From positions 5,396,501 to 5,460,500 of the forward strand of contig NC_135247.1 of NCBI RefSeq assembly GCF_947623445.1: a stretch of DNA of 64,000 nt, read 5' to 3'. This DNA is from Clavelina lepadiformis. Lineage: Eukaryota; Chordata; Ascidiacea; Aplousobranchia; Clavelinidae. Positions 37,463 to 50,485 of this stretch are shown one piece after another; positions within the stretch are counted from its first letter, which is position 1; the number at the start of each line of letters is the position of its first letter. Under the pieces are notes generated by a model. The model saw only the letters and a list, made by a program, of their open reading frames with translations, made no database searches and had not been told where the DNA came from. The position numbers and the translations under genes were made by a program.

Positions 37463-38378
37463 AATGATTTTACAAAAGCCAGCCAAGCCGCCACACATCT
37501 TACAGCGGACAATCTTGTTTGCTTGGCGATAAGTTTTGCTGGGCTTGATCAGTGAAAGAATGTAAGGACTTAATTACTATGTCAAAATGATTACTTTTTG
37601 CTTAACTTGAAGTAGCATCCTTAACTGTTCGGAATGTCAGACACGAATGTCAATGATTGTTTATTAATAAGCTCCGTGCATCGATGCATAAAGTACGCAC
37701 TGCCGAGACGTTTTGGCAATTGAGTAGTTGAGTCTTGTTCATACGCAATAGTCTCTCTACAATACAATGTCTCGATGCAGGAAACAAAACTAGCACATAG
37801 TGTGACGAACAAAGATAAAGCGCATGTCTATCATCCTTTCTTTGGTTAATTACAATGGATCCGGGCGCGTTGTGTAAGAAAGACAACAAAAATCAAATAA
37901 ACGTCCGGTAAACGAAAGGAATCAACGAAACGAAAGAAACAGGAAATCAACTTTTATGGTTTATAAATAAGTTACTACTCATTCAGAAAATCGGCTTAGT
38001 CGAAAACAACTTACTTTAGGCGGGAAAATGTATAATATGCCACCATTGGGCGACCTTTTTCTCTCCACTACTGGTGCGCAAAACAAACTCTTTAGCGACA
38101 CCTAGAGCCGCTACATTTAACAAAGAAATAAATAGAATAGCACAAAAATTAATTAAGTATATTGTAATTCCAAAGGCGGCATATTATTTGCACAGTTTGC
38201 AGTAAAATACCGACAACATGTGAGTAACACACTCAGGCACATATACACAAAGAAATGCGGCAAATTTTCTACGATCAACATTAGGTTTATGGAAGATGAA
38301 AATAAAAGTTAAGTGCTTTGAAGCAATTAGAGCAAAAATCATTTCCAAAGGTTTCCTGAGATATAAAAATCAGTCAAG

Positions 38379-40464
38379 TTAGTGCTGCGGACTCGACAGC
38401 GATCCCGTGAAGAGAAATCGCGAGAAGACGTCATATGCCCTCAGTGACTGGTACGTGGCGGCTTCATGTCCCGCGTTACGCACAGTTGTAAAAGTAAGGC
38501 CTTTATAAACGACTGCATATCCCCCAACCTGCAAAACACAAAATAAGTATACAAAGCATTTCAATGGTGCATAATAAATTTGACATCACACCCTATAAAT
38601 GATAAACATTTGTCGATGCTATTCGTCAAACCTGGTGGTTTGAATCCAGCCACGGCTTCCAAGTTTCTTTCACTTTCAAGCCAAGTAGTGGCAGCCAACG
38701 ACGAGTACCTAATGCAAGTAAAAACTCAGTAACTTTCCAAAGATAAACTCAATACTATACTTCGGTCTGCTAACATATATGTCCATCCAACATGAAACTG
38801 CTATAGAACGCCACTTAACGCCAACGAAATCTTTCTCTACCGTTTACACACTTGTTGGAGGTACAAGGGAATCAACATCCCCAGAAAATATGAGGATTTT
38901 CAATCCATGTTTTAGAAGATTATTTTTGTAATAAGGAATCATCGATGCCAAAAAGTCTTGTTTGGAATACTTTGACTGCACATAACCACTGCAAACGGTC
39001 CAATCAGTACTTTCAGCATGAATCGCTTTCTGAAAAACACAGCACCTATAAAACGCCACGACACAGTCGACACTACATGAAAACGTATTTGCATTGTGGG
39101 TGACATAAAATTTCCTAAGTAACTAACCTGCACATCAGGTCTATTGAGATAATTAATGATGTAATTTTCTTGGCATGCAAAGTATGGTGACTCGATGTTG
39201 TCATTTTTAGATGGGAAATGATTTTCTGATTTATTGAGGCAAACATCAACGTATATGTTGTACTTATTTATATTTCCCATCTCTTGAGACACTTTTGCCT
39301 CATAGAGCAAGCATTTTTCAGCATTCAGGGTGGATCTATTTTGCGATAACCCTGGAAAAGTATAGTTACAAAAATCGCGTAAAGCCTTGTGTGTTTCTTC
39401 AGATATGAGTTGACGGGAATATGCTGAATCTACCGTTCCACCAGCATCAATTTGGAAATCCGTAAGTGGGTTATCTGTTGAGAGGCATACGACTATTAAT
39501 CCAATGCCTACCACAATCAGTTACCATGCTGATTTATAATAATCGCTTGATTTTTACATATAATACTGTAAAAAAAACAACTGGCTGCAGGAAAAGTGCA
39601 CAACTCATAACAAATATTAGGTTCTGTAACTGATTAAATTATTATCCAGATCCTACCCAGCATCAATCCCTGCAAATTGATTCTCTCTTCGCCAAAGTGA
39701 AGTTTATCATTATGCTGAAGAACTTTGGTAGCCAGTATTGGTATGTAATGCCCGGCATATGACTCTCCAGTTATCCAAAATGGCAATGACTTCAGATGAG
39801 GGTATCTGTTATTACAAAAAAAAACTGCAAAGGATGGCTATGATACCAAAAAGAGACTGGAAATTGATTTGTAGTAAACCATTTCATTAACTTTCTTTAA
39901 CTACTTGAGATAGTGGTCTTACAGTTTAAAAAACTCGACGAGAAACGTTAAAGAATTATTGGTGGTTTTATCGTCATTGTGTTCGATCGGATCTGACTTT
40001 GAAAATCCAACACCAGCAGGCATCTCAAGAAAAAGCACATTCGCTATCCTATTCCAGCTGTATTTGTTTACTGCTAACGTAGAATCAGATTGAACGTAAA
40101 ACGGTCCAAGTTCTCCAAGCAAGTCAGCAACTGAAGAACATCCTGGGCCTCCATTTAACCACAAGATAACAGGATCTTTACGAGGGTTGTTCTGTGATTC
40201 CACATACCAATAAAACAATCTCGAGTTTTTATCGGGGTCAACTGAGATGTAACCAGAGTATTGTTTAAAATTCGCAGGAGTCTCCAGTCCAGGCAACGAG
40301 GTTATTAAGTCATTGCTGATTGACAAGCTTCTTGACTGGGGTTTGGCCAATGAGAAATCATTACCAAGGTTAGGCTGAGCATGGACTTGCCTTTGTCCAA
40401 CTGAGAAGAGTACAATACCAAACCAACCCAGGAATTCAGCAAAATTGCTTATATTTACAAGCAT
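38379..40464 (-). CDS. Serine carboxypeptidase, S10 family (cathepsin A-like), paralogue B
   Basis: Coding exons (minus): 40464-39923, 39805-39657, 39474-39128, 39029-38852, 38708-38632 and 38528-38379, 480 residues, all in frame. An N-terminal signal peptide (MLVNISNFAEFLGWFGIV...) sends it into the secretory or lysosomal route. It should remove C-terminal residues from peptides. Visible S10 hallmarks are [22 protein letters not shown] (oxyanion hole and binding), the nucleophile in GESYAGHY (S196), GDVD (397-399) and RNAGHE (H452). The full triad is present, so it looks active. Compared with its neighbour, exon 3 is 27 codons shorter (within the variable insertion domain), and the segment after the catalytic His reads AATYQ rather than VPAFQ. 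The ATG at 40464 is the first in the open frame. A lysosomal or digestive role is inferred from the family. Confidence 0.9.
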
Positions 40465-41570
40465 CACTGAAACGAAACGAAGTCAATGCATTTCTCATAT
40501 ATAACACTTAGTACCTGTAAGCACAAATAAAGCTTTATTGCAATACAGTAATACTAATCACCCTAATACTAACAAGAAAATTTTAGTTACACTTTTGTAA
40601 TGTGCCACAATATAACCAAAAATAACACTTTAGCATTGACTCAACATATCAATTAAGTTTATCTCAAATTAACTGACTACTATTGAGTTTATCTTTACAT
40701 TAAACAAAAGAAATACATGCTTATACAACTGCCAAATAAATGACAATAAATATGTTGTATGCTACAGATAAATGTGGATATGAATGTAAAATATTTTTAC
40801 AAAAATCTCGTTACAGTTTATACACATTTTATACCATTGTTTAGCCAAAAAAATACATGGGAAAAACTACCAATACTTTTGCTACTTAAACTCAGATTCA
40901 GGGTGAACAAATCAAAGAAAAAAGTCAAAAACAAATTTGAGGTCATGAAGTAAAATAAAATCCAGAAATTTGGAGAGAATATTCCAGTACATATCAAAAG
41001 TTGATCTGACGTGTAAAGTAGAAATCTACAAGCACAAGTATGATGAAACTTAAATGGTTGAGATGATAAGCATGGGTGATGTAAATTGATGTTTAATAAT
41101 GCTTAAACATCACACAAACTATTGGAAGAGATTGACAAATCATAAGGTAATACATTGAATATCTGACTGATAAAAACATGATGAGACACAATAAAACATT
41201 TTGAGGTGTAGATTCTTTTTCAAGATGATCCTCAATAGATTATATACAGATCTCATATCTATATGATAAAATTACATTTCAAAGTTGTAACGTTGGAGGC
41301 AACAATATTCATTGCAATACTGGAGTCTGAGTCAATATTGAGGCTTTTGTACTAAACCACAGGCCTGTTACACTCGGTAATCTATTAAAGTCAAGTTGCC
41401 AACAAATTAGCTCAGAAAGCAAAATAAAATTCACAAATCATAAACTTAACATCAAAATAAAAAGTTTAAAACACCAAGAAGAATAATGAATGTACTTCTA
41501 ATTTCCTATATTTACAAAGTTTGAATAGCATATTCACGAATTTATTTGAAATATATTCCTGATAAACTTG
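40465..41570. other. Spacer between the two carboxypeptidase genes
   Basis: 1.1 kb of AT-rich DNA between the stop of the upstream paralogue (41571) and the ATG of the downstream one (40464). It must hold the 3' UTR of the first and the promoter of the second. No other gene seen. Confidence 0.5.
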
Positions 41571-44545
41571 TCAATCTTGAAACCGAAGAAAATTTGAGAA
41601 CATGTCATAAGCCCTTTGGGGTTGAAACGCAGGAACTTCATGACCAGCATTTCTTACGGTTGAATAAACTAGCTCATCATAAACCACCCAGTGACCACCA
41701 ACCTAGATACATACAGTCAGCATTGCAAACTTAAAATGTTATATTTCATGTAAAGGTTGTAATATTCTACATATATTCAAGTTACATCTATATCTATCAA
41801 AATACGGAATCCTGATCACAATTTATGATACCTATCTGAAAACTACTACTGTACTGATTTGGTGTTGTTTATCATCAACGTAATTTAACAATAATGTCAG
41901 AAGAAATTTACGGATCTATTAACTAGTTTATTTTACAGTGTTATCTAAGATATCTGCACTATATATATATATGTGTGGGTTTAGTGGCCGTGCTAGCTGT
42001 TACCAGGAATCATCACCTTAAATAGTTTTGAGAACGTTTTAATCCTTTTAGGTTTTGTCAATTTTCCCGTTCATTGGACTAATAACAACAGGCCTGATTT
42101 TTTTGTATTTCACCGCACTTTCGATGAAAATAAAATGATTGAAATATTTGTTGTTTCTGTACTTACTCCTATAAATATATATCTATACTGATGATGGCGT
42201 TGTACACAAAATATATATCTACAATCATACTAAAATAAATTATTTGACATATCTGTAAACTTCTTCTGATGTTATTGCTTAATAATTACAAGTGAAGCCA
42301 TAACTAAGGATATTTTACTTATATTAAATAATTTAGATTTAAGTTATTTAATTTAAAAAAGCTGTATTTCTAAAACTCACTTGGCCACGTGAATCTGTCC
42401 ACGGTCTCCAAGAGTGCCGCTTGGTTAAGTTCAGCTTTGCTAACCAGCGACGTGTACCTGTTATATATGATACCTTTAATGATTACATCTTAATCAGTTT
42501 TAAGTCATAAAGTAGCATTAAGTTTGAAATTAAACAAATGTTTACTCAGGTAAATTTTGAAGTTGTTTCACAGTATTTTAAGCAAATCAAAGGTAAACAC
42601 CAATCGAGAGATTGTAACTCTGCCAACAACTGTCATGCCGGCAAAGTGCAACTTTGCTTTGTATAAATGCTACATTTCCTGAAGCTAATAAGGCATTGAT
42701 TTAAACAACAAACCTGGCTACAAAGTACAGTAAATTACTGACTGTTTAGCAACATATCTTTTGAAAAACAAGTTAGCTGGATGAAAAATTCGCCAAATCA
42801 TTATTGTTTGCACGCAATACCTTCACATGACTTTTAACAGAAAATTAGGAATGCTGCCAAACAAAAATAAACATAGCTAACGGGTGGTACCATGTTAGTT
42901 GTGGTATATGCTGTGTATGGATAATTTGATAGCAAGCATAGTTTGAATTATGAATAGCAAGAAAACGACTTACTTGTGGCCGGTACAACTGAATCAACAT
43001 CCCCTGAATAAATCAATACTTTTAATCCATTTCCCAGAAGATGGTTAGTATAATATGGAAGCATGGATGCAGCAAAATCCTCTTTAGAGTACTTCACATT
43101 AATTTCATCACTGCAGTCAGCCCACTTGGTTGTTTCAGCATGAATTGCTTTCTAAATAACACAACTATTCTTTTTATTTGAAAAATCTACAACCATACAA
43201 ATCAAACTCGCTGTAACTTCTGAACCACGTACTTGCACATCAGGTCTATTTAAGTATGTCTGGTCAAAGTTATCTTGGCATGGATAATAAGGAGACTTTA
43301 AATTTCTAGCACGAGCAGGCTTGGAATTTCGCAAAATGTTGTTTGCATAGACCGATTGTAAGCCTTTGGAGTTGGCAATATGATGCAGCAATGCTTCTCC
43401 ATCGGTTTTGAGTTTGTTACTGTCAGCAAGACACACATCAGCATATATATCATATGGGTTGATGTTTCCCATGTCTTTTGTGGAAGAGTCTTCATACTGA
43501 TTGCATTTTTCTATGTTAATCTCTTTTGACTTTACATCAGGAAATGTATAGTTACAGTAGCGTCTGATGCCCTCATGCGTTTCATTTGATATAAGGTCAT
43601 GGTCAAATAAATAGTCTGCCGTACCACCAGCATTGATTGACGCAACAGTTAAAGGATTTCCTGTAAAAAACATTTAAATGGATTAAGAAAAACGCCGATT
43701 ATATATTTAGGCCTAATAGATTAATTCAGGAAACAAACCTATCATTAACCCTTGCAAATTAATCGTATTAGTGCCAAAGTGAAGTTTCTTGTTGTGTTCA
43801 ACAATTTTTGTGGCAAGTGTTGGAATGTAATGTCCAGCATAGGATTCCCCAGTTATCCAAAACTTTCTGTCTTGCAAGTGAGGGTACCTGAGATTGTAAA
43901 TTTCATTTCGTATCAAAAACATAGATAACTACAAAACAATACTTTCTAGTGTATTATAAATACCATCACAACAAATTAAAATAATTTATTAATAAATTAA
44001 AACAACCATACCACAGTAAAATGTATGTGTCATTTTAATCTTAATAAAATTTGTCGGGACACAAAAACTTACATTTCAAAAAATTTTTGAAGAAACACGA
44101 AAGAGTCACTTGCAGTTTTCTCATCATTATATGGAATAGGTTTATCTGTTTTTGAAAACCCAACACCGGCAGGTGATTCGAGAAAAAGCACATTAGCAAT
44201 TCTATTCCAGCTATAATTGTTTAATCCAAGATTGCCATCCGGCTTTACATAAAAGGGACCCAACTCTCCCAAAAACCCACCCAGTGATGAACAGCCTGGG
44301 CCACCATTCAACCACAAAACAAGCGGATCATTGACTGTATCATTCTGAGACTCGACATACCAGTAAAATAACCTAGTGCCATTTTTAGGATCAACCGTAA
44401 TATAACCAGAATATTGCTTGAAATTGACAGGAGTTTGCAGACCAGGCAAATCATTGATCAGAGCTGCAGTGGTTGTTTTCACAAACAAAGTAACGAATAT
44501 GAAAGCAAATGCACTCATTTTATAAAAAACGACCATAATGTGCAT
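41571..44545 (-). CDS. Serine carboxypeptidase, S10 family (cathepsin A-like), paralogue A
   Basis: Coding exons (minus): 44545-44073, 43887-43739, 43660-43233, 43151-42974, 42457-42381 and 41702-41571, 478 residues counted from the first ATG. The ATGs at 44536 and 44519 are alternatives; the last gives the neatest signal peptide ([18 protein letters not shown]). S10 features: [25 protein letters not shown], nucleophile GESYAGHY (S173), GDVD (401-403) and RNAGHEVP (H456). All catalytic residues are intact. Exon boundaries and phases match paralogue B exactly, which shows an origin by tandem duplication. Exon 3 has a longer insertion (around [14 protein letters not shown]) than in B. The second donor, GTTTGT, is non-consensus but keeps frame and homology. 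The last intron, 41703-42380, is about 680 bases. Confidence 0.9.
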
Positions 44546-47500
44546 AATATGATACAGTACACTTACCAGTAAATTAGCTAAACACAGAAAGAAGACGTTG
44601 CAAACTCAATGTTCACACAATAAATTCAGTAAAAACCGCATTTCACGTTAAATTGTACGAGCAATGGTACTTTTAAAAGAAGAATTTCTTGTCTGCGCCA
44701 TATGATCTGGATATAACCTTGCGACGTAAAATGCATAAGAGTTTGTGTGGTTTCTGCCGTGCTTGTAATAAATATAATTCAGTTTGTACTTACTACTAGT
44801 CTAATTTTTAAACCTTGCTTGAAATGCAATTTTGAATAAACCACGCAAACGTTTATGCATTTCACATCACATGCTATGCTAACTAAGCATCATGATCTCA
44901 TGTCGAATGTGTAGGATTCAAAGCGCTGCAAAATAATAACCGACAACTTGTCCTGGATTTCGTTTTACTGTGTAAAAAATTCATATGATACCTACGTGAG
45001 CGAAATCTTTGCAATTCATATGCAACTTAGCTGAGTGAAATCGTTAATTAATCCAACGAACAGAACGTTTGTAATTTTAAAAAAGAATCAAAGTGGGTCA
45101 ACAAGTTCTATTATTAAGTATAGACAATCAAAAAAATTTTGCCACCAAAAAAAATGGTGGTGGTAATTCAGAAAGAGTCTATTGGAAAAAAGATGGCTGC
45201 GAGGGTAGTCTTATGTCAAAAATGAGAAAAAAATTAGCTGCTTAATGTTTATTTTCCTTTTATAACAACAAAGTCGTTGATGGTGATAATTTATTTAGAT
45301 TACAAAGAATCTAGGTAGGTCTACGGACTAGACTGCAGAGTTTGGCATAATAGACGCACGCAGTAGGCCTACTGTATTTCATAATCTTCAAGTGTCGTAC
45401 TTAAGATGAGATATTTTGCACTTAAGGACTTGTACAGAACTTCTGTGCACTCAGTTTTCAATTGATTTAAAGTTTGAATAAGTCAAACTGTGTACAATAC
45501 AGTGTAACTGCGCACTTAACTTTCATTGAATCTGAGCATTTTTGTTCATCGCGCTTGTCATTTTTAATTGTTTGGCTCATCCAATATCTTGCTGAAAACG
45601 GTCATACCGGTACTCTGCTGACTGGCTTACCGGTACATAGTCAAACGCCCTATTGCAACCGTAAGTTAAGTGTGTAAAGCAAATATTTTTCATTTAATAA
45701 GCCTTCACCCTTTGGGACCTATACCCTATTTGTCAGTTGACAGTTGGCGAGGACCACTTCCGCTACATAGGCCTACTTACAACTTAACATACATACATAT
45801 ACAGTGTACCATGGTATCTTGAGTTTACAATCTTTATCCATGGACAGATTTTGTGCGCAGACAAATGCCAAATCGCATTCAGACCTGAATCGCTGATCGA
45901 ACTGCAGGGTATGGCCGTTTTCAGCAAGATCTTTGTTTACACCAAACAACCAAAAATGACAAAAGCGGATGCACAAAAATGCTTTGACGTACTTGGGGTA
46001 CAATGTTTGACTAATTCAATCTCCAAATCAATTAAAAATTGAGTGCGCGGAAGTTTTTTCGGAGCATTAAATGCAATCTATGCACTGAAGCCAATGAAAA
46101 ACAGCTTTCACTGGCCCCATGCCAAACTCTGCAGTCTGGTGCGCTGACGTGCTCGTAAATCTATCTGTTTTAAACGCGAAACTGCATAGGTTTTTCATTT
46201 CAAAATTTAAATTTTGTAAAAAACAAACATGCATATTCTTCTTTTTGTTCCGTCTTGTTTGTACTGTTCACGAACATTAACAAAAAAATCAAATTCACCC
46301 AATCAAACTGTGATGATAATATAAAATTGCTTGCAAATCGAATGCTGCATAGAATTCTTGTTTACGGAAATCGGCAAAGCAAAGCATTGCGTTACGTAAT
46401 CAATTACTCTCTGTTTATCGTATTAAGTCGTGACAAAAATGTCGTGCATGCCTGCATTGCGTGTGTTGTTATTCATAGTTGTTCAATGCGTCACAGTCTA
46501 CGTAGTTAACCCTAGAAAGTGGTCGACTTTATTATGTAGCTGTCCCAATGTTCTATCTAAATGTATTCGTTCAAAGAAGCTTCAAATATAATCAGATTAT
46601 ACAGTTGTCATTCCTGTGTCATTATTGCTGAAGTCTATCAAAGTTCACTATTAAGATATACACAAGTAAACAGACTTTGTAAGGAAGTGGGCAAACCTTA
46701 CAGGTTAAGGTACCATATACCACTTTTCATTACAAAACAATTAACGTGTGGCCTAGGCTGAAAAGCTAACTGGGAGCTATCAGTTAACTCAACTTTATCA
46801 TTACTGGGTATTGGCAGCTCAAAAAGATATCTTCCAGAAATGGTGCAAACAGTGGAATGTACAAAACAGCAGGCTACTTTTCAAGACAATTTTAGGATGG
46901 GCTCAGTTAAAACTGCAACTTGGGACGCTTACGTGATAAAATCAATCGTAGCAAGTAAAGTATTGTATCTTAAAAGGAATATTATCGATTTGTCTCATGT
47001 TTAATGCTAAAATGAAGTTAGTGTGCGTACATATATTGATTAAGACAAAAATTTTGATTAGCTAAATTAAAACAATTTTATAATCATAACAATTAATGAT
47101 TTTTCTGTTAATGTACCTTTTTAGGGACTTCCCTATTCGACATGCGCAGTATGGTTTCTTTCCGTGTCCACTGTCTGGGTCTGCTGGCCAAGATTTTTCT
47201 GATCGCCCTATCGCCATAGGCTGCTTATAACAATGGAAATTGTCGACTCAAGTTGATTATTTTTTAAATTACAAACGTTTTAGGCATCGGATTGTAAATA
47301 TTTCGCTCAGGTGGTGGGTAGCATGTGAATTCCTTTACGTTATGACAAATTTTAGTTCGCTTGTGTATTACTTGTGTGAAGTATTACACAACAAACTCAT
47401 CTGTCATAATGACCGCGTAAGCTGGCGGTAATTGTTTGAATATGAGCGAGGACGGTTGATGGTTGATAACTTGTTTTACTTCTGCTTCGATGATATGAGT

Positions 47501-50485
47501 TCTCATTTCTCAAACGGCGTGACTATGCTGTTAGTTGCTTACTTCTGTCTATACATATTACTAAATAATAAAGTTTCCATTTTATTTATTATCAGACACG
47601 AAGGCTTTCACCTTCGGGCAAAGCTTACTGAATGTTACATTGTGCTTGGTAACATGTGAGAACGGTAAAAAGGAAAGATTGCACACATTACATCAGTATT
47701 TATATGTGACACACAAGTTGAATCGAGGAAATTATCTGACGTCATTAAGGAGAATTCAAGTCTGGTCAACAACTGAATTGCAAGATCTCAAAATAAAATT
47801 CAAGCATTTCGAAAACAACTCATGACTCGTGACGTAACCGTCACAACGTAATAAAGAAACAATTTTGAAAAAATATTTTATATCTTATGTATACAGTATC
47901 TTATTTTACAGCCGTTTGCGTATTACGCATTAAATTTGTTCGATATGACGTCTCCATTCGTAATTAACGAAGCATGCGACGTAAATTCGGTAATGAATTT
48001 CCAGGATCTTTATGTCAAGAACGCTTTTAATTTAAAAAATAATGAAAGGAGGCCAACGATTTCTATTCAATATAATATATATGTTCATTTCGCAGTACAC
48101 CTAAAGACGCAAGCTTATGCCTGCGAAAGCTCGTGTCGAAAAATATGAATTTAACCTTCAGAGTGCCAAACTATATTCTGTTTTTTATTTTACTTTGAAA
48201 TCTAGTTAACACGGTTCAGACAACGTCAACTTTGTATTCAATAGCTACAGGCGATCGAAACTATCTTGCCACCCCAAGAAAATGGCGACCGTAACTTGGA
48301 AAAGGTCTATTGGTTAGGAAAGTGTTTCAATGCAAGCAATACATACAGTATGAATACGAGCACAATTATTTTCGTAGTTTTGTAAATCTCTTTTGCAGCT
48401 TTGCTTTTTGTCATCTGCTTACCTTGGATAGATTTGCTGGATCATTCATTTTCGCAACTTGGCTATTTTTTTAAGGTAAAAAACTTTTATGCCTCTATAC
48501 TCAATGAATAATAAATAAATGGCGTCATTTACAAGAAACAAAGCACGTTGCATTCTATTATTTACAGTAAAAATAATTAACAAATTGAAATAAACAAAAG
48601 ATAATAATCAAAGAAATTGAGCAAAAACAAGTTTCAAAAAAAAGTTTATTTCAGGTCTGCTTAACATATGAATTGTCTGTATGATGACTAATAGCCGCCA
48701 TTGATCCAATGTGGCTTGATTCACTGTGTACCATTAGCAACCTGGGAACAAAAAGTTTTGAAACAAATTTTGAATAAACCTAAAGAAGCACCGAGAAATA
48801 ATCAAAAATGTTTAAACACTTTTAGTTAGTAACAAAATCAGTAAATTATTTTCGGAACGAAAAGCTAAACTCTGCATCATGTATCATTTTGCTACGAAAA
48901 GAAAACTTTTAGATCATTTCGTTATATTGATTATCGCGAATTTTTACCAAATGTTTTTTTTAACTTTAGATTGGGTAATTCACTGTATACAATAATTCAC
49001 TCATTGTACCAAACCTTGGTCTCATATGCCTAAATTGTGAAAATTAACTCTATTATTTGTAGTTATTTAAGGTTATTAATACATTGCTGGAATTATCAAG
49101 ATTAATTATTTCATGCAACAATGGAGATAATATGTTCATACTCAGTCGTGAGTACAACTGTTTTAAACTGCAATGAAAACAACTTCGTTTATAAATCGTT
49201 GATTATATGATTGATCCATTGTTCGTAATGGTACCTTTCAAGTTCCAATGCTTAAGCGATTAGCAATCAATTTCAGTGACATAAAACTATGGTATGTTGT
49301 AGCAGTAGTAGCTTTAAGCTTGATCGGAAAGTTTATATTGTGAGTGACTGATTTATACTGTTTTTAAAGAATTCTGCTGGTAGAGTATAAGAGAGTTATC
49401 TTAAGGTCGTAAGGTAAAAAGAATCTCTCATACAAAGCTTTCCAGTGAGGTCCATATGTGGACGATCTTGATAATTAACTTGTTACTTGGATGCTGTGTG
49501 TAATGTAGAGGTGGTTTGTTGACATAGCCTGACCTACATACTGAGGGAAAACTACCATCAAATGTGAGTTTGAATAAACTCCCAAATCTTAAACTTTGAT
49601 TTGCTATTAGCTGATATTTTTGTGAAGGAAAGTAGTAACAATAGTTGTAGAATGATACTTTTCAGAAAAATATATAAAATCACCAATTAAAACATAATCA
49701 ATGTTGTACTCCTTTTTCACTACAAAGATTTTTTGTTTTAGTTAATTACAGTGCTAGTTATCATCAGCAAATCAATACCATCATTTTTATCATGCATATT
49801 TTAAGGGTTTATCTCTTTTTCATCTTGCATTAGCACATGATGTGTGATGATGAAATGTTAACTGTTAATACCCTGTTTGTTATCCTTACTGCACCAATGA
49901 TGAAAAAAAGTAAATACATGTGTGTGCACACGATATGCAGACAAACGTATTAACGTTTTCAGTGAAATGTGAAGATTGTGAGTTTTATGTGCATGTTGCC
50001 TTTTGATTCTTAAAATTCTGTAAGTGTCTTCTTGATACACATGCCACCATGCTTGGTTTTATTTTAAGCAAAGCCACATTTCTATCGTTAGTATTTAGTA
50101 AATGCAGAGTTAGAACGAAGTTTGTAAACAACAATGGTCATCAAACCAATTGAGTGAAACGTACATGATATGCATATGATATGATATGCATTTAGTCCTG
50201 GTATTTTGATATTAAATAAACCTTATGGCAAGTTGAATAGTTGTATATGTACAAATACAATGTTATCCGCATTAACAGATCTTATAAATTTTTATTAAAG
50301 TTAGATTTATTTTTATTTATTTATTTAAAATTCGGATTTATATATTTCCACTGTTATACGCATGTTTGAGATGCATTGAATTGAATATGTAATGTATTAA
50401 TATCTTACACATTACAAATTAATATAAATATTTACTATTTCCAAAGAGCATTTGAGTTTTATAAGTTTAAAAATAACGGTGTTAG
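44546..50485. other. Large gene-poor spacer
   Basis: 5.9 kb separating divergent genes: carboxypeptidase A (-) and the desulfurase-TtcA fusion (+). It contains the long inverted repeat at 45331-46136 and a short repeated motif at about 45138-45187 and 48270-48317. Open frames of 60-84 codons occur on both strands with no recognisable domains. The promoters of both neighbours must be inside. Confidence 0.5.
45331..46136. repeat. Long imperfect inverted repeat
   Basis: The left arm (about 45331-45608) is the reverse complement of the right arm (about 45908-46136), with a ~300-base centre. Anchors: GACTGCAGAGTTTGGCAT at 45331-45348 matches 46119-46136 exactly; 45445-45468 matches 46025-46048 with 3 mismatches in 24; 45586-45608 matches 45908-45930 with one mismatch in 23; TGTCATTTTT with TTGTTTGG near 45556-45574 matches 45943-45963. 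Indels make the arms unequal (about 278 and 229 bases). A transcript across it could fold into a long hairpin. It could be a foldback-type DNA element, a palindromic duplication or a hairpin-RNA locus. Confidence 0.8.

Larger units (their letters stand above)
35276..38378. other. AT-rich spacer without a recognised gene
   Basis: The stretch 35380-35980 is extremely AT-rich, made of degenerate TTAAATTT/TTGAATTT-like words. A short tandem duplication lies at 37358-37460. Short frames exist (for example 37095-37328, which lacks an ATG start) but none is convincing. The right end presumably includes the 3' UTR of the carboxypeptidase gene ending at 38379. Confidence 0.45.

Noticed and set aside
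41960-41982. TA-rich microsatellite in the last intron of carboxypeptidase A
   Set aside because: An ordinary short simple repeat of no special interest.
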